Assembly (NCBI GenBank): GCA_963762165.1
Contig: CAVXJN010000003.1
Location: forward strand, 1 to 64,000
Origin: CAVXJN01 sp963762165
GTDB taxonomy: Bacteria > Pseudomonadota > Gammaproteobacteria > JASBUN01
Reading direction: 5' to 3'
Length of the DNA: 64,000 bases
Shown here: positions 34,729 to 43,154 of the stretch, in pieces
Layout of the letters: the number at the start of each line of letters is the position of its first letter
Position numbering within the stretch: position 1 is the stretch's first letter
Made by a program: the position numbers and the translations under genes
Notes under the pieces: model-generated
What the model was told of the DNA's origin: nothing
The model's input: the letters and a program-made list of their open reading frames with translations, nothing else
Databases searched by the model: none

Positions 34729-36813
34729 ATGATCAAGGAATCCAGCAACGCGCTCATCGAAGAGACGAGCCCCTATTTACTGCAACACGCGCACAACCCG
34801 GTGCAGTGGTATCCCTGGGGCGAGGAGGCGCTGCGGCGCGCGCAGCGTGAGGACAAGCCCATTCTGTTGTCGATCGGTTATTCCGCTTGTCATTGGTGCC
34901 ACGTCATGGCCCACGAGTCATTCGAGGATGCGGAAACCGCCGCGCTCATGAACGAATTGTTCGTCAACATCAAAGTGGATCGTGAAGAACGGCCGGACCT
35001 GGACAAGATTTACCAAAAGGCCCATCAATTGCTGGCACGGCGCCCGGGGGGTTGGCCGCTCACCATGTTTCTGATGCCCGACGATCGGATGCCTTTTTTC
35101 GGCGGAACGTATTTTCCCAAGGAGCCGCGCCACCAACTGCCGGCGTTTCGCGACTTGTTGCGGCGCGTGGACGAGGTCTACCACAGCCATCGCGACGAGT
35201 TGCGACAGCAGAACCAATCCCTGGCCGAAGCGCTGGTAGCCGTGAATCCGCAAGGCGCAGCGCAATCCGGTGCGCTGAATCCCGCACCATTGGATAGCGC
35301 CCGCATGCAATTGATCGACAGTGTCGATTGGCAGCACGGCGGCTTCGGTCGAGCTCCCAAGTTTCCGCACACCAGCAGCATTGAGCGACTGCTTCGTCAT
35401 TGGGCGGCGAGTGCAGGCAAGGATCAGCGCAGTCTGGAAGCCGTGCGCTGGTGTTTGACGCGCATGGGCTTGGGCGGCGTCAACGACCAACTCGGCGGCG
35501 GCTTTTGCCGCTATTCCGTCGACGACCTCTGGATGATTCCGCATTTCGAGAAAATGCTTTATGACAATGGCCCGTTGCTGGCGCTGTACTCCCAAGCGTA
35601 CGCGGCCACAGGCGAGCGGCTCTACGCAGAAATCGCAACCGAGACCGCGCAATGGGTGATGCTGGAAATGCAATCTCCGGAAGGCGGATTTTACTCGAGC
35701 CTGGACGCGGATTCAGAAGGAGAGGAAGGAAAATTCTACGTCTGGACTCCGGACGAAGTACGCGCGCTGCTTGAACACGAAGAGTACGAAGTCGTGGCAC
35801 GCCGTTACGGACTCGACCGCAATCCGAATTTCGAGGGTCATTGGCACTTGCACGTTTTCGTCGATTGGCAGGCGCTGGCTGAAGAGCGCGGCGACGACGA
35901 AGGGCGATTGCGGGAACTGGCCGAATCAGCGAAGCACAAGCTCCTGGCTGCGCGTTCGCAACGGATTGCGCCCGGACGCGACGACAAGGTGCTGACTTCG
36001 TGGAACGCTCTGATGATCCGCGGTCTGGCAATCGCGGCGCGCCATCTGCAGCGCGACGACTTTGTCGACTCAGCCCAACGCGCGCTCGATTTCATTCGCA
36101 CCACGTTGTGGCGCGACGGCCGCCTGCTCGCCACCTACAAGGACGGCCGGGCCCATCTCGCCGCCTATCTGGACGACTATGTATTCCTGATCGACGCTAT
36201 TCTGGAATTGAACCAGGCGCGTTGGCGCGACGGCGATCTGGACTTTGCGCTGCAATTGGCGAACGTGGTGCTTGAGCATTTCGAGGACAAGCAGCACGGG
36301 GGCTTTTACTTCACCGCCGATGATCACGAACGTTTGATTGAACGTCCAAAGCCGTTCGGAGACGAGTCCACGCCCGCCGGCAACGGCGTGGCGGCCACGG
36401 TATTCGGACGCCTGGGACATTTGCTCGGTGAAACGCGCTATCTTGACGCCTGCACACGGGCATTGCATGCGGGCTGGAACGCGATTGAACAGTTGCCCTA
36501 CGCCCACTGCGCCATGTTGCAGGCTTTGGAAGAAACGCTCTACCCGCCTACCGTCGTGATCTTGCGCGGTGACGCGCAAGAGTTGCAAAACTGGCACCAG
36601 CGCTGCGCAGAACCCTATGCACCGCGTCGGTTGAGTTTCGCCATCCCCAAGGACGCCTGTGAACTACCGGGACTGCTGGGCGAGCGCAAGCCGCCGGATG
36701 ATGGCGTGCTCGCCTACGTTTGCGAAGGCACGAGCTGTCAGGCGCCGACTGCGTCCCTGGAAGCGCTGCAAGCTCAATTGCAAACCAGCGAATCGAGTTC
36801 CGATGATCGGTGA
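34729..36813 (+). CDS. DUF255 thioredoxin-domain protein (YyaL/SSP411-like)
   Basis: A 694-residue protein of the YyaL/spermatogenesis-associated-protein-20 family. Residues 1-165 form a thioredoxin-like domain with CHWC (C54-C57) in IGYSACHWCHVMAHESFED, followed by FVNIKVDREERPDLDKIY and GGWPLTMFLMPD. The rest is a six-hairpin-glycosidase-like alpha/alpha toroid: GGINDQ-type segment LGGVNDQLGGGFCRYSVDD, ADSEGEEGKFYVW and LTSWNALMIRGLA. The family is widely conserved without a settled function; both redox and carbohydrate-epimerase roles have been suggested. I chose ATG 34729. It overlaps cysZ by 11 bases. Confidence 0.85.
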   Translation: MIKESSNALIEETSPYLLQHAHNPVQWYPWGEEALRRAQREDKPILLSIGYSACHWCHVMAHESFEDAETAALMNELFVNIKVDREERPDLDKIYQKAHQLLARRPGGWPLTMFLMPDDRMPFFGGTYFPKEPRHQLPAFRDLLRRVDEVYHSHRDELRQQNQSLAEALVAVNPQGAAQSGALNPAPLDSARMQLIDSVDWQHGGFGRAPKFPHTSSIERLLRHWAASAGKDQRSLEAVRWCLTRMGLGGVNDQLGGGFCRYSVDDLWMIPHFEKMLYDNGPLLALYSQAYAATGERLYAEIATETAQWVMLEMQSPEGGFYSSLDADSEGEEGKFYVWTPDEVRALLEHEEYEVVARRYGLDRNPNFEGHWHLHVFVDWQALAEERGDDEGRLRELAESAKHKLLAARSQRIAPGRDDKVLTSWNALMIRGLAIAARHLQRDDFVDSAQRALDFIRTTLWRDGRLLATYKDGRAHLAAYLDDYVFLIDAILELNQARWRDGDLDFALQLANVVLEHFEDKQHGGFYFTADDHERLIERPKPFGDESTPAGNGVAATVFGRLGHLLGETRYLDACTRALHAGWNAIEQLPYAHCAMLQALEETLYPPTVVILRGDAQELQNWHQRCAEPYAPRRLSFAIPKDACELPGLLGERKPPDDGVLAYVCEGTSCQAPTASLEALQAQLQTSESSSDDR

Positions 36814-37594
36814 TACCGTTCGCGGTGCACATTGTTTCGCCGCCGGCTTTCGCATGTTGTCGCAGCCGGGTTTGCGCCGCTATGTCCTCGGTCCGCTGCT
36901 GCTCAATATCGCCCTGTTCACGGCCTTGATCTGGTTCGGCGCCGAAGAGTTCGCGGCGCTGGTGGGCTGGCTCCTGAGCCCGCTGCCGGGGTGGCTCGAT
37001 TGGCTGCGTTACCTGCTCTGGCCCCTGTTTGCGGCCACCGCACTGCTCACCGTGTTCTTCACTTTTTCCCTGCTGGTCAATCTCGTGGGGGCGCCTTTCA
37101 ATGGTTTGCTGGCCGAAGCCGTGGAACGCCGCCTGACGGGAAGATCGCTGGAGGAGTCCGGAGGCTGGACCCGGATACTTGCCGATATCGGGCCGGCTTT
37201 GGCAGGAGAATTGCGCAAACTTGGCTATTTCATCCTGCGGGCCATTCCGCTCGGTATTCTGTTTTTTATACCCGGCCTCAACCTGGCCGCGCCGTTTCTG
37301 TGGGCGGCCTTCGGCGCCTGGATGCTGGCGATCGAATATGCCGATTTCCCCATGGGCAATCACGGCATGGGCTTCGTTGCCCAACGCGCTGCACTGCGCC
37401 GCCGGCGGGGCCTGGCATTTGGTTTCGGCGGCACTGCCATGCTCGCCACCATGATCCCGCTGTTGAATTTCCTGGTGATGCCAGCGGCAGTTGCCGGGGC
37501 GACCCAGCTATGGGTGCGACATCTGAGCACGGGCGACCAAGCCCCGGACTCCGGCGCCGGAAAGCTCCAGGGACGCAAGCGGGGTTCGCGCTAG
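36803..37594 (+). CDS. cysZ: CysZ-like sulfate transporter / EI24-domain membrane protein
   Basis: A 263-residue inner-membrane protein of the CysZ/EI24 family. It has hydrophobic helices (YVLGPLLLNIALFTALIWFG, PLFAATALLTVFFTFSLLVN, ILFFIPGLNLAAPFLWAAFG, AMLATMIPLLNFLVMPAAVAG) and the conserved VGAPFNGLLAEAVE and LAIEYADFPMGNHGM blocks. CysZ allows sulfate entry for cysteine synthesis in enterobacteria. No other cys genes are nearby, so the substrate is inferred from family membership only. ATG 36803 lies inside the last codons of the preceding gene, which implies coupling. Confidence 0.85.
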   Translation: MIGDTVRGAHCFAAGFRMLSQPGLRRYVLGPLLLNIALFTALIWFGAEEFAALVGWLLSPLPGWLDWLRYLLWPLFAATALLTVFFTFSLLVNLVGAPFNGLLAEAVERRLTGRSLEESGGWTRILADIGPALAGELRKLGYFILRAIPLGILFFIPGLNLAAPFLWAAFGAWMLAIEYADFPMGNHGMGFVAQRAALRRRRGLAFGFGGTAMLATMIPLLNFLVMPAAVAGATQLWVRHLSTGDQAPDSGAGKLQGRKRGSR

Positions 37595-37655
37595 TTTGGC
37601 AGGATGCCGAGATTGCGCGGGTCGCCCCGGCGCCGCAGGACCGAAGCAGCCGAAA

Positions 37656-38588
37656 TCACAACTTATAGCCGAATTCCCGCTGAAACCGGTCTGCAAACTC
37701 GTCCCGCTCAAAGCGATGATTTTGCGTGCCGTGATGCTCGATCTTGATGGCGCCCATGAGCGCCGCGATGCGACCCGTTGTATCCCAATCCATATCGTTT
37801 TGCAGACCGTAGATCAGTCCGCCTCGATAAGCATCTCCGCAACCGGTAGGGTCGGCGAGCATGGATGCTTTGGCAGGCGGCACTTCGTGACGATGGTTCT
37901 GGGTATAAATCAACGATCCCTCGGCACCGCGGGTGACGATCAACGCCTGCACTCGTTCGGCGACTTCGTGGGGTGACCAACCGGTGCGCTCCTGGATCAG
38001 CTGCGACTCGTAGTCGTTGGCCGCAATCCAGGTGGCTTGTTCGATGAAGCGCTTCAAATCATCGCCGTCGAACATCGGCAAACCCTGACCGGGGTCGAAG
38101 ATGAAAGGGATGCCCGCCTCGGCAAACTGTGTCGCGTGCTCGATCATGCCTTCGCGGCCGTCTGGGGAAACGATACCCAACTTGACGCCATCGGCGTCCC
38201 CGACCCGGTTGCGGTGAGATAAATTCATCGCCCCGGGGTGAAAAGCTGTGATCTGATTGTCGTCCATATCCGTGGTGATATAGGCCTGCGCCGTATATTC
38301 GTCAGGCATGGTACGGATGTACTGACGCGACACGCCGGTCTTATCCATCCATTCGCCATAGGGACCGAAGTCGTTGCCCACGGTCGCCATCGGCAAGCCG
38401 TTACCACCCAGCAGATGCAGGTTGTAGGCGATATTGCCGGCGCAGCCACCGAATTCGCGCCGCATCTCCGGGACCAGGAATGAAACGTTCAACATGTGTA
38501 CCTTGTCCGGGAGAATGTGATTCTTGAATCGGTCGCGGAACACCATGATGGTGTCGTAGGCAATAGACCCGCATATCAGTGCTGTCAT
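37656..38588 (-). CDS. PfkB-family carbohydrate/adenosine kinase
   Basis: Ribokinase-like kinase of 310 residues. MTALICGSIAYDTIMVF and FGGCAGNIAYNLHLLG are the N-terminal substrate-site motifs, and DPTGCGDAYRGGLIYGL holds the anion hole and the catalytic Asp. In this subgroup the motif reads GCGD instead of GAGD, as in several proteobacterial proteins annotated adenosine kinase. Substrate cannot be settled from sequence; adenosine or a sugar is possible. Start ATG 38588 with AGAGAAA upstream. It lies downstream of dgkA and the glycine cleavage genes on the same strand, with a 143-base gap that contains a short imperfect repeat of GCGGCAACTGGT. Confidence 0.85.
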   Translation of the reverse strand: MTALICGSIAYDTIMVFRDRFKNHILPDKVHMLNVSFLVPEMRREFGGCAGNIAYNLHLLGGNGLPMATVGNDFGPYGEWMDKTGVSRQYIRTMPDEYTAQAYITTDMDDNQITAFHPGAMNLSHRNRVGDADGVKLGIVSPDGREGMIEHATQFAEAGIPFIFDPGQGLPMFDGDDLKRFIEQATWIAANDYESQLIQERTGWSPHEVAERVQALIVTRGAEGSLIYTQNHRHEVPPAKASMLADPTGCGDAYRGGLIYGLQNDMDWDTTGRIAALMGAIKIEHHGTQNHRFERDEFADRFQREFGYKL

Positions 38589-38731
38589 AACGATTTCTCT
38601 TCTGTCTGCTTTCGAGATGGAACCAGGCCGGCACACCGGGTGCGGCGGGCTGGTTGTGTGAGCGGCCGCGGCATGGCGCGGCAACTGGTGCGGCAACTGG
38701 TGCGGCAGCGGTCCGTTGTACGGCTGCGCGG

Positions 38732-39124
38732 TTATTGGAATACTTGAAGCAAGCCGGGCACCCGGTCCCAGAGGACCAACGCCCAAACCAGGGCAACGGT
38801 GATCAGCGATATTAGCACTGCCGCCGACCCCATGTCTTTCGCACGGCCGCACAGCGCGTGCCATTCGTCGCCGAAGCGGTCGACCAACGATTCGATTGCC
38901 GAGTTCAAGAGTTCGACGATCAGAACCGCGCATACGCTGCCGCTCAGCAGCGCCCGTTCGATTCCGTTTTCGCCCGACCAGATTCCCAGCGGGATCAGCA
39001 ACGCTGCAAGCAGCACCTCTTGCCGAAACGCCGCCTCGCGCGTCCAGGCGGCCTTGAGGCCCAGCCAAGAATAATTGCAGGCCCAGCAGACTCGACTCAA
39101 CCCTGTACGGCCCGGCTTGACCAT
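38732..39124 (-). CDS. dgkA: Diacylglycerol kinase DgkA
   Basis: Small integral-membrane kinase of 130 residues with three transmembrane helices. It recycles diacylglycerol left by membrane-derived oligosaccharide or lipid-modification reactions. The N-terminal amphipathic segment (YSWLGLKAAWTREAAFRQE) and the active-site helix VELLNSAIESLVDRFGDE, with its Glu and Asn residues, match the prokaryotic DgkA family, and KDMGSAAVLISL follows as expected. ATG 39124 is 39 bases after gcvPB and is probably read from the same transcript. Confidence 0.93.
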   Translation of the reverse strand: MVKPGRTGLSRVCWACNYSWLGLKAAWTREAAFRQEVLLAALLIPLGIWSGENGIERALLSGSVCAVLIVELLNSAIESLVDRFGDEWHALCGRAKDMGSAAVLISLITVALVWALVLWDRVPGLLQVFQ

Positions 39125-39163
39125 GCCTGTTTCGTTATGGGTGATTTCGCAACTAGCCTGCGC

Positions 39164-40612
39164 TCACGCCGGCTTCCACGTTAAATCCAACTCGCGTGCG
39201 GCGCGCACGTCGTCCAGGCGCCGTACCGGCAGAGTATGTGGCGCGGTGTTGACCAATTCCGGATCGGTCCTGGCTTCCTCTTCGATCTTGGCAAAGGTTT
39301 CGACGAAGGCATCAAGGGTATCCTTGTCCTCGGTTTCGGTGGGCTCGATAAGCAGGCATTCCGGCACCAGCAGCGGGAAATAAGTCGTCGGCGCGTGATA
39401 TCCATAATCCAGCAGGCGCTTGGCGAACGACATCGCGTTGACACCCAGTTCCTTTGCCTGCTTTTTCATGGTGACGATGAATTCGTGCGTTGCCCGACGG
39501 TTCGGGTACGCCAGCGTGAATCCTTTTTCCTTCAACCGTACCATCATGTAGTTGGCATTCAGGGTTGAATACTCGGCGACCCGCTTCATGCCATCGCGAC
39601 CGAGTATCCGGGCGTAGACGTAGGCACGCAGCAGCACGCCCGCATTGCCCATGAACGCCGACATCTGACCGATGGTTTGCGGACAATCCTGCTCCGTGAC
39701 CCATCGGTATTCGTCGCCATCGTAATCCACCATTGGCACCGGCAAAAACGGGCGCAATCGTTCACTTACTCCCACCGGCCCTGCGCCGGGACCTCCGCCT
39801 CCGTGAGGCGTAGAGAAAGTCTTGTGCAGGTTCATGTGAATTACGTCGAAGCCCATGTCGCCGGGGCGTACCTTGCCCAAAATGGCATTCAAGTTTGCGC
39901 CATCGTAATAGAGCAGCCCGCCAGCCTCGTGTACGACCTTGGCAATGTCGCGAATGCGACGCTCGAACACACCCAGGGTCGATGGATTGGTGAGCATCAG
40001 TCCCGCAGTCTGCGGTCCGACCACACCCTTGAGCGCTTCGAGATCGACGTCGCCATTGCGGTCGGTGGGAATTTCGCGCACGTTGTAACCGCACATGACT
40101 GCCGAGGCCGGATTGGTGCCATGGGCCGCATCGGGCACCAGCACTTCGACCCGGGCGCTGTCGCCCCGGGCGTCATGGTAGGCCCTGATCATGGCCATGC
40201 CCGCGAATTCGCCCTGTGCACCGGCTGCGGGCGTCAGTGAGACTGCCTTCATACCCGTTACGTCTTTCAACATCTCCTGCAGGTCGTACATGCACGCGAG
40301 AAAACCCTGGCCCATGGAAGCGGGCGACAGCGGATGCCGGGCTACGAATCCCGGCAACATCGCCAACTTGTTGGACGCGCGCGGGTTGTACTTCATGGTG
40401 CACGAACCGAGCGGATAGAAGTGGGTGTCGATGGAAAAATTCTTCTGCGAAAGACGAGTGTAGTGGCGCACCGTCTGTAGTTCGGATGTTTCCGGCAGCA
40501 GCGGCGGCTGCTGCCGGCGAAACGATTCCGGAATGTCCGAGATGTCGGCGTCCTGGTGCGGAATCTGGGCATAGTTGGAGCGGCCCGCCTTGGAAAGTTC
40601 AAAGATCAGCAT
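39164..40612 (-). CDS. gcvPB: Glycine dehydrogenase (decarboxylating) subunit 2 (GcvPB)
   Basis: C-terminal half of the split P protein. It binds PLP and with GcvPA decarboxylates glycine onto the GcvH lipoyl arm. The protein is 482 residues. The PLP lysine is K264 in HMNLHKTFSTPHGGGGPG; SLTPAAGAQGEFAGM, PDAAHGTNPASAVMCGY and YYDGANLNAILGKVRPG are other cofactor-site segments. Two-subunit P proteins are typical of many bacteria and archaea, whereas E. coli has one fused chain. A tpx gene lies between it and gcvPA. Confidence 0.95.
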   Translation of the reverse strand: MLIFELSKAGRSNYAQIPHQDADISDIPESFRRQQPPLLPETSELQTVRHYTRLSQKNFSIDTHFYPLGSCTMKYNPRASNKLAMLPGFVARHPLSPASMGQGFLACMYDLQEMLKDVTGMKAVSLTPAAGAQGEFAGMAMIRAYHDARGDSARVEVLVPDAAHGTNPASAVMCGYNVREIPTDRNGDVDLEALKGVVGPQTAGLMLTNPSTLGVFERRIRDIAKVVHEAGGLLYYDGANLNAILGKVRPGDMGFDVIHMNLHKTFSTPHGGGGPGAGPVGVSERLRPFLPVPMVDYDGDEYRWVTEQDCPQTIGQMSAFMGNAGVLLRAYVYARILGRDGMKRVAEYSTLNANYMMVRLKEKGFTLAYPNRRATHEFIVTMKKQAKELGVNAMSFAKRLLDYGYHAPTTYFPLLVPECLLIEPTETEDKDTLDAFVETFAKIEEEARTDPELVNTAPHTLPVRRLDDVRAARELDLTWKPA

Positions 40613-40657
40613 AGGTTTCCATCCGGCACTAAGTTCGGGATGCGTGCACGTTGCCCG

Positions 40658-41158
40658 TTATTTCAAAGCCGCGAGGGCACTATCATAGTCGGGCTCTTGC
40701 CCGATTTCCGGGACCATTTCGGCGTGTACGACTTTGTCGTTTTCATCAAGCACCACCACTGCGCGTGACGTAATGCCGGCAAGCGGACCGTCGGTGATCA
40801 GTACGCCGTAATCTCTGGCGAAATTTCGCGAGCGCATCATCGCCAAGGGAACGACGTTATCGAGATTTTCGCCGGTGCAGAAGCGGCTCATCGCAAAGGG
40901 TAGATCCGCGGATACGATCAACATCACGACTCCGTCATTACCCTTGGCAGCATCGTTGAATTTCTTGGTCGACGTGGCGCACACCGGCGTATCCAAGCTC
41001 GGTACGATGTTGAGCAGCTTTTTCTTACCCTTGTAGTCCTGCAAACTGCGGTCGTTCAAATCGGCGTCGACGAGCGTGAAATCCGGCGCTGCGGAACCCA
41101 CGGTCGGCAGATCGCCGGAAGTATGGATCTCATTTCCCTTCAGTGTGATAGTCGCCAT
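40658..41158 (-). CDS. tpx: Thiol peroxidase Tpx (atypical 2-Cys peroxiredoxin)
   Basis: A 166-residue peroxiredoxin of the Tpx class that reduces hydrogen peroxide and organic hydroperoxides with thioredoxin. The peroxidatic Cys is C60 in NIVPSLDTPVCATSTKKF and the resolving Cys is C94 in AMSRFCTGENLDNV. Length and positions match E. coli Tpx (C61/C95). It is on the same strand inside the glycine cleavage operon, 104 bases after gcvPA and 45 bases before gcvPB, so it should be co-transcribed and under glycine control unless it has its own promoter. Confidence 0.95.
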   Translation of the reverse strand: MATITLKGNEIHTSGDLPTVGSAAPDFTLVDADLNDRSLQDYKGKKKLLNIVPSLDTPVCATSTKKFNDAAKGNDGVVMLIVSADLPFAMSRFCTGENLDNVVPLAMMRSRNFARDYGVLITDGPLAGITSRAVVVLDENDKVVHAEMVPEIGQEPDYDSALAALK

Positions 41159-41262
41159 AGCCTTGCTCCTTCGCTTGCATTCGCGTTAGCTGAACGAGAC
41201 GCGCCACTGGTGGGCGCGCCCCGCCGTCTTTGTGAGCGTCGCCGGTTTCCGGCAACTCCGTT

Positions 41263-42657
41263 TCACATCTTTGGCTGTACCGGACGTTGGAAAGCGCGAC
41301 GCTTGTCCAGTATCTGTCCGAGCAGATCGGTGTAGGTATCGATATCCTGTTCGGTCTTGGTTTCGGTGGCACAAACCAACAAGCAGTTTTCCAATTCCGG
41401 GTAATCGCCTCCCAGCGGATAACCACCGAGTATGTTACGCGCATTCAATTGACGCATGATGTCTTGCAGCGGCGTTTCGAAGCGCAATACGGTTTCATGG
41501 AAAACGGGCCGCTCGAACACCGTACTTACCCCGTCCAGTTCGCACATCCTGCGTACCAGCGCGCGCGTTTTCGAATGGCTCGCAGCGGCCATTTTCTCCA
41601 ACCCGACCGCCCCGACGAGCGCCATGAAAATGGTCGACGCTGTGACCATCAAACCCTGGTTGGTACAGATGTTGGAGGTCGCCTTGGAGCGGCGAATATG
41701 CTGTTCCCGTGCCTGCAGTGTCAGGGCGAAACCCGGCTTGCCTTCGACATCGACGGTGCGCCCGATGATGCGCCCGGGCATCTGCCGTACATAGGCCTGT
41801 TTGCAGCACAGGAACCCGTAATAGGGACCGCCAGAAGATAGCGGAATACCCAGCGGCTGACCTTCGCCACAGGCGATGTCGGCGCCGTCCGCACCCCACT
41901 CGCCGGGTGGCTTCAGCAACGCCAGGCTGAGGGGATTGACCACTCCGATGACCAGCCCACCGTGCTGATGTGCCCAGTCCGTCAGGGTGTCCACCTCTTC
42001 CAGCACACCAAAAAAATTCGGCTGCGGAACCACCAGCGCTGCGAAGTCTCCGGGATCGCCGGGCAGGGACTCGGGATCGATAAAACCCGCCGCGCGATCG
42101 TAATCCAGTTCTTCCAGAATCAGACCCTGATTGCCCACCAGGGTCTTTACCGTGCGCCGGTAGGCCGGATGAACGGTACGCGGAATAAGAATCCGCTTCG
42201 ACTTCGACTTACGATTGGCACGCACCGCCATCAGCACTGCTTCAGCGAGAGCCGACGCGCCGTCATATAGCGAGGCGTTGGACACATCCATGGCGTTCAA
42301 GCCGGCCATCATGGTCTGAAACTCGTACAGCAGCTGCAAGGTGCCCTGGCTCGCTTCGGCCTGGTACGGCGTATAGGCGGTATAGAACTCGCCGCGGGTG
42401 GTCACCTCCCACACCGCCGCCGGAATATGGTGTTCATATGCGCCCGCGCCGATGAAACACAGCGGCCGGCCGTCGAGATCGGCACGCTGCGACATCAACC
42501 GGGTCACTTCCATTTCGGACAGCCCTTTCGGAATCTGCTCGAGTTTGCCGGTCCGCAATTCCGTCGGAATCTCATCGAACAGGTCATCTATGGAAGCCAC
42601 ACCGATGGCCTCGAGCATTTCCTTAACCTCGGTTTCGGTGTGCGGTACAAACGGCAT
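41263..42657 (-). CDS. gcvPA: Glycine dehydrogenase (decarboxylating) subunit 1 (GcvPA)
   Basis: N-terminal half of the split P protein, 464 residues. MPFVPHTETEVKEMLEAIG at the start, SFIGAGAYEH-like LCFIGAGAYEHHIPA, EFYTAYTPYQAEASQGTLQL, LPLSSGGPYYGFLC-type IPLSSGGPYYGFLCCK, MPGRIIGRTVD and the histidine/arginine-rich TLQAREQHIRRSKATSNICT are family signatures. It has the PLP-enzyme fold without the PLP lysine, which is supplied by GcvPB. It lies 58 bases after gcvH. The frame is intact over its full length. Confidence 0.95.
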   Translation of the reverse strand: MPFVPHTETEVKEMLEAIGVASIDDLFDEIPTELRTGKLEQIPKGLSEMEVTRLMSQRADLDGRPLCFIGAGAYEHHIPAAVWEVTTRGEFYTAYTPYQAEASQGTLQLLYEFQTMMAGLNAMDVSNASLYDGASALAEAVLMAVRANRKSKSKRILIPRTVHPAYRRTVKTLVGNQGLILEELDYDRAAGFIDPESLPGDPGDFAALVVPQPNFFGVLEEVDTLTDWAHQHGGLVIGVVNPLSLALLKPPGEWGADGADIACGEGQPLGIPLSSGGPYYGFLCCKQAYVRQMPGRIIGRTVDVEGKPGFALTLQAREQHIRRSKATSNICTNQGLMVTASTIFMALVGAVGLEKMAAASHSKTRALVRRMCELDGVSTVFERPVFHETVLRFETPLQDIMRQLNARNILGGYPLGGDYPELENCLLVCATETKTEQDIDTYTDLLGQILDKRRAFQRPVQPKM

Positions 42658-42715
42658 GATCGGATCCTCTGCAAAGCGCCCGGCGTCCGCCTTCAGCGCT
42701 GCGAATACGGGTGGC

Positions 42716-43111
42716 TCAGTTCTCTTCGGACTTCAGGAGCGCCTCGTAGGCTTCGGCGTCCAGCAGTTGATCGAGTTCGCCGCGCTCGGTCGGGGCGAGT
42801 TTCATCAGCCAACCGTCGCCATAGGGATCGGAGTTCACGGTCTCCGGAGCGTCGGCCAGCGCGGCATTCGCTGCCGTCACTTGTCCGCTCACCGGGCTGT
42901 ATACGTCAGAGGCCGCCTTGACGGATTCCACCACGGCGCATGCCTCGCCCGCACCCAGGCTGCGGCCCACGTCGGGCACTTCGATGTACACCATATCGCC
43001 GAGCAACTCTTGTGCATGTTCGGTGATGCCGATCACTACGGCGCCATCGCCTTCGATCCGTACCCACTCATGGCTCTTGGTGTATTTGAGATCCCCTGGC
43101 ACGTTGCTCAT
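42716..43111 (-). CDS. gcvH: Glycine cleavage system H protein
   Basis: Lipoyl carrier of the glycine cleavage system, 131 residues. The lipoylated lysine is K65 in CAVVESVKAASDVYSPVSG. The N-terminal KYTKSHEWVRIEGDGAVVIGIT and the DPYGDGWLMKL segment are standard. Its lipoyl group would be made by the LipB and LipA proteins encoded at 6403-8138. ATG 43111 is 43 bases after gcvT, on the riboswitch-controlled transcript. Confidence 0.96.
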   Translation of the reverse strand: MSNVPGDLKYTKSHEWVRIEGDGAVVIGITEHAQELLGDMVYIEVPDVGRSLGAGEACAVVESVKAASDVYSPVSGQVTAANAALADAPETVNSDPYGDGWLMKLAPTERGELDQLLDAEAYEALLKSEEN

Positions 43112-43154
43112 TACGATTCCTCTTCAATGGTTTAGACAGGATGCAGATCGTGCT

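Noticed and set aside
38688..38720. Two to three copies of GCGGCAACTGGT as a possible CRISPR or regulatory array
   Set aside because: The copies are adjacent without spacers and too few; a simple short tandem repeat is enough to explain them.
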